Shown one piece after another: positions 46,233 to 55,357 of a DNA stretch of 64,000 nt. Positions within the stretch are counted from its first letter, which is position 1. The number at the start of each line of letters is the position of its first letter. This DNA is from Niabella soli DSM 19437 (lineage in GTDB: Bacteria; Bacteroidota; Bacteroidia; Chitinophagales; Chitinophagaceae): assembly GCF_000243115.2 (NCBI RefSeq), contig NZ_CP007035.1, positions 1,860,001 through 1,924,000 on the forward strand, given 5' to 3'. The notes under the pieces were generated by a model. The model worked only from the letters and a program-made list of their open reading frames with translations. It searched no databases and was not told where the DNA came from. The position numbers and the translations under genes are program-made.

Positions 46233-46982
46233 ATGAACACAGAGAACACCAACCGCAATTTTTTAGGATTGATCATCCTTGGTATTTGCATTATTATCAC
46301 AGGGTTGCTGGTAGCAGGCGCTTATAAATATAAGTTCAAATCAAGACAGGTGATCCGCGTTACCGGAAGCGCAGAAAAAGATTTTGGCAGCGACCTGATC
46401 GCCTGGAATGGCAGTTACAACAGGTCCAATTTTGATTTAAAAGCCGCTTATGCCCAGTTAAAACAAGATGAAATGAACGTGCGGAATTACCTTACCCGAA
46501 AAGGTATCACTCCCAACCAGATGATCTTTTCTTCTATAAAAATCGATAAGATCTTCAAATCAAATTATAACGAAGAAACAAAATCAACTTCCTCTGAGTT
46601 CCAGGGATACAATCTCACACAAAATGTAAAAGTGGAATCCAACGATATCGCGAAGGTGGAATCCTTGTCCCGGGAGATCACTGAACTTATAGAAACCGGC
46701 ATTGAGCTAAATTCACCCGAGCCATTATATTTCTATACAAAGCTGGCAGATCTTAAACTGGACCTGTTGGCAAAGGCCGCAGCCGACGCAAGAAAGCGGG
46801 CGGAAACGATTGCAAAAAATACCGGCGGTTCTTTGGGGAGTGTAACCAAAGCCAATATGGGCATTTTCCAGATAACCGGGAAAAATAGCGATGAGGATTA
46901 TAGCTACGGCGGTACATTTAATACTTCTGCAAAAAATAAGACGGCCAGCATTACCGTTAACCTGGAATGCGAGGTAAAATAG
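46233..46982 (+). CDS. SIMPL (DUF541) domain protein, membrane-anchored
   Basis: A 249-residue protein with one N-terminal membrane segment (about 10-28) and a SIMPL/DUF541 domain. The start of the domain, RVTGSAEKDFGSD, and the AAADARKRAETIAKNTGG motif near residue 190 fit the family, and the final segment ITVNLECEVK closes it. SIMPL proteins of E. coli (YggE) protect against oxidative stress and form ring-like oligomers; the biochemical role is not known. It is close behind the thioredoxin-like gene, suggesting co-transcription. Confidence 0.88.
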   Translation: MNTENTNRNFLGLIILGICIIITGLLVAGAYKYKFKSRQVIRVTGSAEKDFGSDLIAWNGSYNRSNFDLKAAYAQLKQDEMNVRNYLTRKGITPNQMIFSSIKIDKIFKSNYNEETKSTSSEFQGYNLTQNVKVESNDIAKVESLSREITELIETGIELNSPEPLYFYTKLADLKLDLLAKAAADARKRAETIAKNTGGSLGSVTKANMGIFQITGKNSDEDYSYGGTFNTSAKNKTASITVNLECEVK

Positions 46983-47293
46983 GTGATGATCCCTACCGGT
47001 CGTTTGCTCCTGCAGATAGTGTGAAGGATCTTCTTAGAAGGTCATCGGAAAACCAACTGAATAGTTCTGCTGACATTCCGTTGCACTTCATTTGGCGGGA
47101 TCCGGTAGGAGTTATCGGATAAGGTCCCGTTTGTGAAAAACGCCCCATTCACTATTCACCTTTCACTTCTCACGTTTCACTACGTCCTACTCGCTATTCG
47201 CCCCATTTTACCTCCAAAAGCGCTCCCAAACAAGCCGGTCCGGCTCCCGTTAATTACATTTAAATCCCAAAAATGCAGTAATTTTGCACCCCT
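46983..47293. repeat. Gap with TTCACTATTCACC-type words
   Basis: About 310 bases. 47143-47205 is a run of ATTCACTATTCACCTTTCACTTCTCACG-type words, which recur at 55146-55175, 59690-59716 and inside valS at 48773-48835. No gene is visible in the first 160 bases. Confidence 0.55.
47279..47286 (+). promoter_or_regulatory. valS -7 box (TAATTTTG), ATG seven bases later
   Basis: TAATTTTG matches TAnnTTTG exactly and is followed by seven bases and the valS ATG. The transcript would start at or just before the ATG. Confidence 0.6.
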
Positions 47294-50128
47294 ATGGAAT
47301 TGACGAAAAATTTTGAACCCGCAGCAATTGAGATCCGGTGGACGGACCATTGGAAGGAAAAAGGTTATTTTAACAGTACCCCGGATGAACGCCCGGCTTT
47401 TACGGTGGTCATCCCGCCCCCCAATGTTACCGGTGTATTGCATATGGGTCATACGCTGAACGAAACCGTACAGGACATCCTGGTACGCCGGGCACGCATG
47501 AGCGGGTACAACGCCTGTTGGGTTCCGGGCAGCGACCATGCGTCAATTGCCACCGAAGCAAAAGTGGTGCAGATGCTGAAGGAGAAGGGCATCGATAAAA
47601 ATACCCTGACCCGCGAAGAATTTTTGAAATACGCTTTTGAATGGAAGGAAAAATATGGCGGCATCATTTATAACCAGATCGAACGGCTGGGCTGTAGTGT
47701 AGACTGGAACCGGGTGAACTTCACCATGGACGATCATTATTACAAGGCTGTTATAAAGGTTTTTGTTGACCTATATAATAAAGGATTGATCTATCGCGGG
47801 GCGCGGATGATCAACTGGGACCCTGCTGCTAAAACGGCATTAAGCGATGAAGAAGTAGAATACCGCGAAGTACAGAGTAAGTTATATTATATACAATACA
47901 AGCTGGACAGCGAGAGCGTTGCAGAGAAAATGAAAGGGAAGACTGGTTTAGAATCTTCCCTTACAAACAGGCGAGCTGTGCCTTCCAACGAATTGGAATC
48001 CTTCTCTCACACGTCCGAAACGACTCCTGCGGATACAAAGGTACCAAAAATTATTGATTTTGATATTTTAGCTAATAATGTAACCGATAGTACTTCAGAT
48101 CAATTCATTACCATTGCCACTACCCGCCCGGAAACAATTTTGGGTGATACCGCCATCTGCGTAAATCCTAATGATGAGCGCTACCAGCATTTAAAAGATG
48201 CTTACGCTTTTGTGCCTTTGATCAACCGTCGCATTCCTATCATTTTTGATGAATACGTGGATATGGAGTTTGGTACCGGTGCTTTAAAGATCACGCCGGC
48301 ACATGACATCAACGACTATAACCTGGGGTTGAAACACAACCTGGAAGTAATTGATACCTTAAACGAGGACGGTACACTGAGCGAAGCCGCGCAGTTGTAT
48401 GTTGGGGAAGATCGCTTTGAAGTGCGGAAGAAGATCGTGATTGACCTGGAGAAATCAGGCAATCTGGTTAAAACAGAGGACATCATTAACAAGAACGGTT
48501 TCTCCCAACGCAGCAATGCGGTAGTGGAACCCCGTATTTCCACGCAATGGTTTGTCAAAATGAAACCATTGGCCGAGCCTGCTTTGAAGGCCGTGGTTGA
48601 TGGCGATATAAAAATCCATCCCGGCGACCGTTTCCTGGCTACTTATAAATATTGGCTGGAGAATGTAAAAGATTGGTGCATCAGCCGCCAGTTGTGGTGG
48701 GGCCAGCAAATACCGGCTTGGTATGCTCCCGATGGAACCTTTGTGGTGGCAGAGAACAAAGAGGAAGCTTTTAGTCAATGGTCAAAGGTGAATAGTGAAT
48801 CGGCAAACAGCATTGGCCATTCACCATTCATTATTGACGACTTTAAGCAAGACAGCGACGTGTTGGATACTTGGTTCTCCTCCTGGCTCTGGCCCAGCGA
48901 AGTGTTTCATGGCATCACCAATCCCGGCAATCCCGACATCAACTACTACTACCCTACTTCCGTTTTAGTAACCGGTCAGGATATTATTTTCTTCTGGGTG
49001 GCACGCATGGTAATGGCCGGACTGGAATATGAAAAAGAGATTCCATTTAAGGATGTGTATTTTACCGGCATGGTACGCGATAAGCTGGGTCGCAAGATGA
49101 GCAAGTCGCTCGGCAACTCTCCTGATCTGCTGAACCTGATCGATACCTATGGCGCCGATGCGGTACGCTTTGGAATTATGATTGCCGCACCGGCTGGTAA
49201 CGACCTGCTTTTTGATGAAAGCTCATTGGAACAGGGACGCAACTTCAACAACAAAATGTGGAACGCGTTAAAGCTGATCCGCATGTGGCAAAACAATCCG
49301 AATGGTATCAGCGCAGCAACAGGCAATGAACCGGATGCTGCAGCTGCATGGATGAAACATCGGATTGCAGCCGCTAAAGCAGAAATGGAAAGCCTGTTTA
49401 AAGAATTCCGTCTCAGCGAAGGATTAAAAACATTATACTCCCTGATATGGGACGACTTCTGTTCCTGGTATCTCGAATGGCAGAAACCCGCCTTTGGCGC
49501 ACCTACCAGCCAGGCAAAGTTGCAGGCAACGATCGGTTTCTTTGAAGAACTGCTGCAACTGCTCCACCCCTACATGCCGTTTATTACGGAAGAAATTTAT
49601 CATTTGCTGCGTGAACAAAAAGATGATTTGTCTGTAAAACAATACGCCACTACAGCACCCGCAGATGATGCGATCTTGGCGCAAGGCGAATTGTTGAAAC
49701 AAACGATCACAGCCATCCGCGATGCGCGGGTGAAAAACAATATTAAACCGAAAGAAGCCGTTACACTATTTGTACAAACTGCACAACCGCAGATCTATAG
49801 TAACCTGGCCTCCATTTTACAACGGCAGGCAAATGTAGATGCGGTAAGCATTACAGAAGCAGCGGTTGATAAATGTATTAATGTAATGGTGGGTAAAGAC
49901 AAACTGTTTATTCAGCCAGCTACCGAACTGGACACCAGTATCCAGAAAGAACAACTGGAAAAAGATCTGCAATACTTACAGGGCTTCCTGGTTTCCGTTG
50001 ACAAGAAATTGAGCAATGAGCGCTTTGTGCAAAATGCAAAGCCGGAGGTAGTAGAGATCGAACGCCGGAAGAAAGCCGATGCGGAGGAAAAGATAAAAGC
50101 CATCGAAGAAAGTCTGAAAAATCTTTAA
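47294..50128 (+). CDS. valS: Valine--tRNA ligase
   Basis: ValRS charges tRNA-Val and edits threonine. The 944-residue protein has the HMGH signature (residues 50-53) in PPPNVTGVLHMGHTLN, the editing domain with TIATTRPETILGDTA, KMSKSLGN, an anticodon-binding domain and a C-terminal coiled coil (about 880-944). Two regions look inserted compared with what I know of Bacteroidota ValRS: about 60 residues at 206-269, just before the editing motif, and about 24 residues at 493-516, before DVLDTWFSSWLWP. DNA of the second insert resembles an intergenic repeat of this genome (see findings). The core is intact, so the enzyme is expected to work. Confidence 0.96.
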   Translation: MELTKNFEPAAIEIRWTDHWKEKGYFNSTPDERPAFTVVIPPPNVTGVLHMGHTLNETVQDILVRRARMSGYNACWVPGSDHASIATEAKVVQMLKEKGIDKNTLTREEFLKYAFEWKEKYGGIIYNQIERLGCSVDWNRVNFTMDDHYYKAVIKVFVDLYNKGLIYRGARMINWDPAAKTALSDEEVEYREVQSKLYYIQYKLDSESVAEKMKGKTGLESSLTNRRAVPSNELESFSHTSETTPADTKVPKIIDFDILANNVTDSTSDQFITIATTRPETILGDTAICVNPNDERYQHLKDAYAFVPLINRRIPIIFDEYVDMEFGTGALKITPAHDINDYNLGLKHNLEVIDTLNEDGTLSEAAQLYVGEDRFEVRKKIVIDLEKSGNLVKTEDIINKNGFSQRSNAVVEPRISTQWFVKMKPLAEPALKAVVDGDIKIHPGDRFLATYKYWLENVKDWCISRQLWWGQQIPAWYAPDGTFVVAENKEEAFSQWSKVNSESANSIGHSPFIIDDFKQDSDVLDTWFSSWLWPSEVFHGITNPGNPDINYYYPTSVLVTGQDIIFFWVARMVMAGLEYEKEIPFKDVYFTGMVRDKLGRKMSKSLGNSPDLLNLIDTYGADAVRFGIMIAAPAGNDLLFDESSLEQGRNFNNKMWNALKLIRMWQNNPNGISAATGNEPDAAAAWMKHRIAAAKAEMESLFKEFRLSEGLKTLYSLIWDDFCSWYLEWQKPAFGAPTSQAKLQATIGFFEELLQLLHPYMPFITEEIYHLLREQKDDLSVKQYATTAPADDAILAQGELLKQTITAIRDARVKNNIKPKEAVTLFVQTAQPQIYSNLASILQRQANVDAVSITEAAVDKCINVMVGKDKLFIQPATELDTSIQKEQLEKDLQYLQGFLVSVDKKLSNERFVQNAKPEVVEIERRKKADAEEKIKAIEESLKNL

Positions 50129-50178
50129 CTATAAAAGCGATACAGCTTCATAGAAAGTTTTAACCGGCTTAAACAATT

Positions 50179-50216
50179 ACCGCCAATGTATTTTAAAATA
50201 CATTGGCGGTTTTATT
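50179..50216 (+). terminator. Terminator after valS (32-bp perfect palindrome)
   Basis: ACCGCCAATGTATTTT and its complement (50179-50210) form a perfect inverted repeat, followed by TTTATTT. It lies between the convergent valS and collagen-like genes. Confidence 0.85.
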
Positions 50217-50248
50217 TATGAGATACCTGGTTGCTGCTGCGCACGAAA

Positions 50249-50923
50249 TTATTGAGGGATACTCAACGTATTACACAAGGCACCATAACTGAGGACATTA
50301 AGGTTTGTATTAGCCAGCGCTACTTTCACCGCTCCGGGAATGATCACATAACGAAACGTATGGGCAGGACTGATTGACCCCGAGGAAGTATAGGCATTCA
50401 TGCTGCTAACAAGGTTGATCCGCAAATTTCCAACCGTCGCGTCCGCGGACCAGGTATCAATATTAGTGGCAGTGCCGATCTGGTAGTATATATGTATCGG
50501 CAGTACTGAAGTTTGGTCGGTAGGCCACAAGGTAGTATTATAGCCATTCAGCTTTCCATACACCAGCACTGTTCCGGTATTCAATATATCCTGGGTAATT
50601 CCCGGCGCTGCTTTATTATAATCTAAATTAATGATACCAAATCGGGTAGTTACCGTATAAGCAGCAGGAGTAAACCAATCCGAATATTGTACGTTGGCTG
50701 TTCCGGCAGGGCCTTGTGCGCCGGTGGGACCTTGAGCTCCTGCCGGTCCCTGCGAGCCGGCTGGCCCCTGCGTTCCGGCCGGACCCTGAGCGCCTCCGGG
50801 ACCCTGCGTTCCCGCCGGTCCCTGTGCTCCGGTAGCTCCCTGAGGACCGGGGTCTCCTTTTTTACAGCTAAATAATAAAAGGGTCCCGGCAAATAACAAT
50901 ACACTTAATTGACAAAGTTTCAT
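50249..50923 (-). CDS. Collagen-like (Gly-X-Y) lipoprotein
   Basis: A 224-residue lipoprotein: signal with lipobox LLLFSC (Cys about 20), then 18 Gly-X-Y triplets (GDPGPQ..GPAGTA, about 23-76) rich in GPA, GAQ and GTQ, and a C-terminal non-repetitive beta-rich domain of about 145 residues. Bacterial collagen-like proteins form triple helices and often mediate surface contacts; the C-terminal domain would be the trimerisation or binding head. ATG 50923 is chosen over an upstream frame without signal-peptide support. Gene is monocistronic. The DNA of the repeat is GC-rich and internally repetitive, so copy-number variation is likely. Confidence 0.85.
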   Translation of the reverse strand: MKLCQLSVLLFAGTLLLFSCKKGDPGPQGATGAQGPAGTQGPGGAQGPAGTQGPAGSQGPAGAQGPTGAQGPAGTANVQYSDWFTPAAYTVTTRFGIINLDYNKAAPGITQDILNTGTVLVYGKLNGYNTTLWPTDQTSVLPIHIYYQIGTATNIDTWSADATVGNLRINLVSSMNAYTSSGSISPAHTFRYVIIPGAVKVALANTNLNVLSYGALCNTLSIPQ

Positions 50924-51055
50924 ATGGGTTGTTTTGAGGTTAAAATAATTTTTCAAAAATAACCCGGGGCAAATCATCTGAAAATACCTGAATTAAGCTA
51001 TCAGGCCTGATAATTGCTATCAGAAGAACATATTCAATTTTAAAACCCTCAGGCT

Positions 51056-51571
51056 ATGAATAAATTTTTTCTATTAATTGTCGTTTTATTTTGCTTAAGT
51101 ATCGCACAACGCGCCTCCGCACAATTGAAAGGCTTTAGCATCGGGCCCTATGGAGAACTTGCTTTTCCCACAGGCGATTTTCAGAAAGATTTTAAAACAG
51201 GCGTCGGTGTTGGCGCCCAGGCGGATATTCGGCTTATAAAAAGCTGGGCAGCCACCGGCTCTATCGGATATATGTATTTTAGAGGTAAGGATGTAATGGA
51301 CCCAACAACCGGGAACGAATACAAAGTGCCCGACCTTAAAGCTGTGCCTATAAGGGTAGGTGTAAAATACCGCCCCATTCCGTTGCTTTATCTGAAACTG
51401 GAATCAGGAACGGCCGCCTTAAGCGGAAAAAATTACAGCGGTTCAGCTTTTATTTTATCACCGGGTGTGGGATTAAAAATCCTTGGGTTCGACTTTCAGG
51501 CCAAATATGAAGCCTGGATGAAAGACGGCACCAAAGGCTTCTGGGGATTAAAGGCAGGATGGAATTTTTAG
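51056..51571 (+). CDS. Small outer-membrane beta-barrel protein
   Basis: A 171-residue exported protein: signal peptide about 1-22 (FCLSIAQRASAQ) and alternating hydrophobic strands ending in an aromatic C-terminal Phe (LKAGWNF), the mark of an outer-membrane barrel. Regular Gly-aromatic hairpins (GPYGELAFPTGDF, SIGYMYF) fit the OMP_b-brl family of 8-10 strands. No function can be assigned. It is monocistronic. Confidence 0.82.
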   Translation: MNKFFLLIVVLFCLSIAQRASAQLKGFSIGPYGELAFPTGDFQKDFKTGVGVGAQADIRLIKSWAATGSIGYMYFRGKDVMDPTTGNEYKVPDLKAVPIRVGVKYRPIPLLYLKLESGTAALSGKNYSGSAFILSPGVGLKILGFDFQAKYEAWMKDGTKGFWGLKAGWNF

Positions 51572-51762
51572 ATACTTACAGCAAATTTGTGCCAATCTGC
51601 GCACGATTTTTCCCGCTGATCTCCGCTGATCCTTTTCGCTGATATATCTCTTTGGCATTTGATCTGCGCTAATCTGCGGGCTTTTTCTCTTCAGATTTGA
51701 TTGCCTATAAAAACAGTACCTTGCTTGTCGTTGCGCATTTCAAAAATAGCAGCGCTATATAA

Positions 51763-52656
51763 ATGAAGTACCTGTTCTGTCTTTTTATTTTTGCCGGGCT
51801 GTATGGCTATGGACAAAATAATCTGCAAGTTGTAGATACATTACCGCTCAAACAATCTTTAACGGGTAAACATTCCCATCCGCGGTTGCTTCGTTATTTG
51901 AACGCAGCTCAATGGAATGATCTTTTCCCCAACCGGTACGGGCTAAAATTAAAAGATTCCTTAAACCATAACCCGGATTTTTATTCCTTCAAAGCTTTTG
52001 CGACCGCAGCAACCGCATTTCCCCGGTTTCTTTCCGAAGGTGATATAACGACGCAAAAAAGGGAGCTGGCGGCCTTCCTGGCCAACATGGCACAGGAAAC
52101 AAGTGGCGGATGGACTGAGGCGCCGGGCGGTTATTTTAAGTGGGGGTTGTATTTTCTGCAGGAGCAATCGCAGCAGGGCATCCTGAATAATTATGCAGAC
52201 ACTTCCAAAAAGAATTATATGCCGGTACCGGGTAAGGCCTATTATGGCCGGGGGCCCAAACAACTAAGCTGGAATTATAACTATGGGCAATTTAGCGAAG
52301 CCTGGTTTGGCAACAAAGACACCTTACTGCAACACCCCGAATTATTAGCACAAGACCCAGTATTATCTTTTGCTTCTGCCCTTTGGTTCTGGATGACCCC
52401 ACAACGGCCCAAACCTTCCTGCCACGACATCATAGTGGGCAAATGGCAACCTAATGCCATGGACAGCGCAAAAAATATACAGCCCGGCTTTGGCGCTACG
52501 GTTAATATTATTAACGGTGGGGTCGAGTGCGGCAAGGGAACAGCCTTGCAAAAGACCACCTACCGTTATGAATATTACAAATACTTCTGTAACTATTTTA
52601 AAGTATCACCTGGTGAAAATATCAGTTGCAGTGATCAAAAACCATTTGGGCAGTAG
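51763..52656 (+). CDS. GH19 chitinase (class I type), secreted
   Basis: A 297-residue enzyme with signal peptide (FAGLYGYGQ, about 1-18) and one GH19 domain that hydrolyses chitin by inversion. The catalytic pair is Glu112 (MAQETSGGW) and Glu134 (YFLQEQ), 22 residues apart as in plant chitinases. Further family marks are YYGRGPKQLSWNYNYG, ALWFWMTPQ, CHDIIVG and INGGVECG. No chitin-binding domain is fused. GH19 is mostly known from plants and actinobacteria, so the gene may have come by transfer, although its base composition does not stand out. The TonB receptor 50 bases downstream is on the same strand. Confidence 0.94.
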   Translation: MKYLFCLFIFAGLYGYGQNNLQVVDTLPLKQSLTGKHSHPRLLRYLNAAQWNDLFPNRYGLKLKDSLNHNPDFYSFKAFATAATAFPRFLSEGDITTQKRELAAFLANMAQETSGGWTEAPGGYFKWGLYFLQEQSQQGILNNYADTSKKNYMPVPGKAYYGRGPKQLSWNYNYGQFSEAWFGNKDTLLQHPELLAQDPVLSFASALWFWMTPQRPKPSCHDIIVGKWQPNAMDSAKNIQPGFGATVNIINGGVECGKGTALQKTTYRYEYYKYFCNYFKVSPGENISCSDQKPFGQ

Positions 52657-52694
52657 TACGAACAACTGTAATCCTTTCATTAGTAGCGTTTCTT

Positions 52695-52702
52695 TATTTT
52701 TG
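52695..52702 (+). promoter_or_regulatory. Receptor gene -7 box (TATTTTTG), ATG four bases later
   Basis: TATTTTTG fits TAnnTTTG, and the ATG at 52707 follows after GCGG. This suggests a separate, leaderless transcript for the receptor gene, despite the short distance to the chitinase gene. Confidence 0.55.
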
Positions 52703-52706
52703 GCGG

Positions 52707-55091
52707 ATGCGAAAGATCTTCTACCTAACCCTGTTGCTGTTATGGAATACACTATCCCAGGCTCAAATCTCCATTCACGGACAAGTGCAGGATGATGCCG
52801 GGGCACCTGTTCCCGCTGCCACCATAACCTGGTTGAGGTCCCGGGCGGATTCAAAATCGGTGACCACAGATTCATCCGGAAAATTCCTAATTCCATCGCT
52901 TCAGGTAGGAACAAAATATCACCTCGAAGTATCGGCCGTGAATCATGAGGAAGCCAAACTTACTCTTGAACTTAAGAACGACACCACGATCCGCATAGTA
53001 TTACCACGTAATAACACAATGCTGAACAATGTTACGGTGAGCGGTCGCGCTAAATTGATACAAATGAAGCCCAACAAAACGATTGTGAATATTGCAGATA
53101 ATCTCACCATCGTAGGTAGTAATATCGCAGAAGCATTGCAAAAAATTCCCGGCATTCGTATCAGTAACGATGAGGTTTCTATTCCAGGCAAAGGTGCTGT
53201 CCAGATAATGCAGGACGGACGACTGCTGCAGCTCTCACAAAAGGAGCTTTTAAGCTATTTAAAATCGATCCCGGCCGGAACCGTATCAAAAATCGAAATT
53301 ATCACCAATCCTTCGGCAGCGTATGATGCCTCGGGAAATGCGGGTCTGATCAACATTATCACCAAACGTACTACCCAACAGGGGTACAGCGGCAGTATAC
53401 AGGCGGGGTACAAACAATACCAACACTATCCGGGTATGGATGCAACCGGAAATATCAACTATAATTCGGGCAAATGGCAGCTTTACGCCAATGCAAATAT
53501 TTTCCGCATCCGGCACAAATATGGTTTTCGCTGGGAAGAATATTACCCGGACCGTACCTGGATCATGAGCGATACCGGCGATTACAAACAGCAAAACCTG
53601 GCGATCAATGCCGGGGCCGATTACCAGCTTTCTTCCAAATCAACCATAGGATTTAACGTGGGCTTTTCGAGATATTTTGAGGGTGGCGCCGACTATGTGC
53701 GCAATTCTAATTATAATGGCAGCGGCCAGACAGACTCTGTGCTCACCACCTATGCCGATTATTTTCCTGTGGCCAGAACACAGTCTTATAATTTATATTA
53801 CAAAACCAAACTGGATACCAGCGGTAAAACCTTTTCACTGGACGGGAGCTATCTTACATTCTATCGTACCGATACCTCCAACGTTACCGCCAGAAGCTTT
53901 TTACCGGATGGGCAGCCCATCCCTTCCTCAACCGCGCGTTATACCAACGCCACTACGCAAAACATAAATATCTATGCGGTAAAAGCAGATATGGAATTGC
54001 CGCTTTCCTTTGCCCGCCTGCAGTTTGGCGGCAAGATAAATTTTATAGATATGTATGATGATCTCCGGTATTATCGTGTCAGTAATCCAGGGTACACCTA
54101 TGACAGAGACCTTAGCAATGAATATAAGTACACCGAAAATAGTCAGGCCCTCTATGTAAACGTTAACCGGGAATTGGGCAACTGGTCATGGGAAGCCGGG
54201 CTGCGCGGGGAACTGACGCAAACCAATGGCTATTCCTTTCTTTCAGGGCAACGGAACAACAACAATTATCTGAAGCTTTTTCCCAATGCGCTGATTAGTT
54301 ATAAAATGAATGGAGCCAATTTGTTTTCTCTCACTTATAATAAAAGAGTGCGCCGCCCTACATTCTGGAACCTCAATCCCTATAAGTCGATATTAACAGC
54401 TTATAGTTACTATGAGGGTAATCCCTTCCTGCAACCGGAATACAACAGCAATTTCCAATTGCTGCATATTTATAAAAACAAGCTCACCAGCGCCCTGTTT
54501 GCAACGATCACCAATAATGGATTTGATGACATCACCATTGCGCATGCAGATACAAATTTTGTACTGCGTACCCCCAAAAACTTTGTGAACAGTCTTCGCA
54601 TAGGTTTATCCGAAGCCTATACTTTTTCAACCTTCCGCTGGTGGGAAAGCACTACCCTGCTGAATATTTATTATACAGATGGACGATCCAAACTTTCCTA
54701 TGTCGCAGACCGCAAGGGTTGGGGTGCTTATGTTTCCAACAGCAATACACTGTATTTTAATACTGCCAAAACGTTGGCGGCAGCAATAAATTTCTGGTAC
54801 CAGTTCCCGGAAGTCAGTTTAGTGAACCGATCAGACCCCTACTGGAACCTGGACCTGGGTTTTAACGCCGTACTGGTCAAGGACAAACTAACCCTTAACG
54901 CCAACGTGCAGGATGTATTTGGAACCAGTGCCGCTTCCTACACCAATGTGGTGAACAATGTGCAACAGCGATACGCTACGCTGCAGCTCAACCGCAACTA
55001 TTCCCTCACCCTTATCTTCAAATTTGGTAAAAAAGACCTGAAAGCCATCGAACATACCAATAGCGACCAGGAAGAACGGAAACGGATCTGA
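52707..55091 (+). CDS. TonB-dependent receptor-like outer-membrane protein (OMP_b-brl_3)
   Basis: A 794-residue outer-membrane receptor. Signal peptide about 1-20 (LTLLLLWNTLSQAQ), a carboxypeptidase-regulatory-like domain (about 21-95, ISIHGQVQDDAGAPVPAATI), a plug (about 105-215, with IAEALQKIPGIRISNDEV and TNPSAAYDASGNAGLINI) and a barrel rich in Tyr and Asn. It may import a ligand with TonB energy. Position next to a chitinase makes an oligosaccharide plausible, but the protein is closer to general OMP_b-brl_3 receptors than to SusC. Last residues are charged rather than aromatic, unlike typical barrels. Confidence 0.88.
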   Translation: MRKIFYLTLLLLWNTLSQAQISIHGQVQDDAGAPVPAATITWLRSRADSKSVTTDSSGKFLIPSLQVGTKYHLEVSAVNHEEAKLTLELKNDTTIRIVLPRNNTMLNNVTVSGRAKLIQMKPNKTIVNIADNLTIVGSNIAEALQKIPGIRISNDEVSIPGKGAVQIMQDGRLLQLSQKELLSYLKSIPAGTVSKIEIITNPSAAYDASGNAGLINIITKRTTQQGYSGSIQAGYKQYQHYPGMDATGNINYNSGKWQLYANANIFRIRHKYGFRWEEYYPDRTWIMSDTGDYKQQNLAINAGADYQLSSKSTIGFNVGFSRYFEGGADYVRNSNYNGSGQTDSVLTTYADYFPVARTQSYNLYYKTKLDTSGKTFSLDGSYLTFYRTDTSNVTARSFLPDGQPIPSSTARYTNATTQNINIYAVKADMELPLSFARLQFGGKINFIDMYDDLRYYRVSNPGYTYDRDLSNEYKYTENSQALYVNVNRELGNWSWEAGLRGELTQTNGYSFLSGQRNNNNYLKLFPNALISYKMNGANLFSLTYNKRVRRPTFWNLNPYKSILTAYSYYEGNPFLQPEYNSNFQLLHIYKNKLTSALFATITNNGFDDITIAHADTNFVLRTPKNFVNSLRIGLSEAYTFSTFRWWESTTLLNIYYTDGRSKLSYVADRKGWGAYVSNSNTLYFNTAKTLAAAINFWYQFPEVSLVNRSDPYWNLDLGFNAVLVKDKLTLNANVQDVFGTSAASYTNVVNNVQQRYATLQLNRNYSLTLIFKFGKKDLKAIEHTNSDQEERKRI

Positions 55092-55357
55092 TACGGGAGC
55101 TGAGAATCTCCTGGTTTCAGTATCATTGCTTGTCGTTTGTCAGAAGTGAATGGTCAATAGTCAATGGTGAATAGGAGAAGTTATATTAAAGAATAAAGTC
55201 TGCGCATCTGGCGTTTCACATTTAGCATTTAGCATTTTGCATTCAGCATTATGCATTCAGCGTTTAGCGTCAGCATTTAGCTATTCAATCTGTAGAAAAA
55301 TAAAGGGCGCGTATACTGTTACGCCCCCTTTACGTGCTGAGTTGAATGTGCTGAACC
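55092..55357. repeat. Gap with GTCAATGGTGAATAG and GCATTTAGCATTCAGC words
   Basis: 55146-55175 holds GTGAATGGTCAATAGTCAATGG-type words; 55212-55280 is an almost continuous array of 6-9 base units TTTAGCA / TTCAGCA / TTTTGCA. The array is too irregular for a CRISPR or VNTR. Confidence 0.6.
55299..55330 (-). terminator. Terminator after the DUF937-like gene
   Basis: On the reverse strand AAAGGGgGCGT and ACGCgCCCTTT pair around AACAGTAT, followed by ATTTTTC. Confidence 0.7.

Noticed and set aside
50690-50870. Dense repeats that look like a CRISPR array or VNTR
   Set aside because: They encode Gly-X-Y triplets of the collagen-like lipoprotein in frame; there are no spacers of constant length.
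55212-55280. Possible CRISPR array or minisatellite of GCATTTAGC units
   Set aside because: Unit length and sequence vary continuously, there are no spacers and no cas genes.
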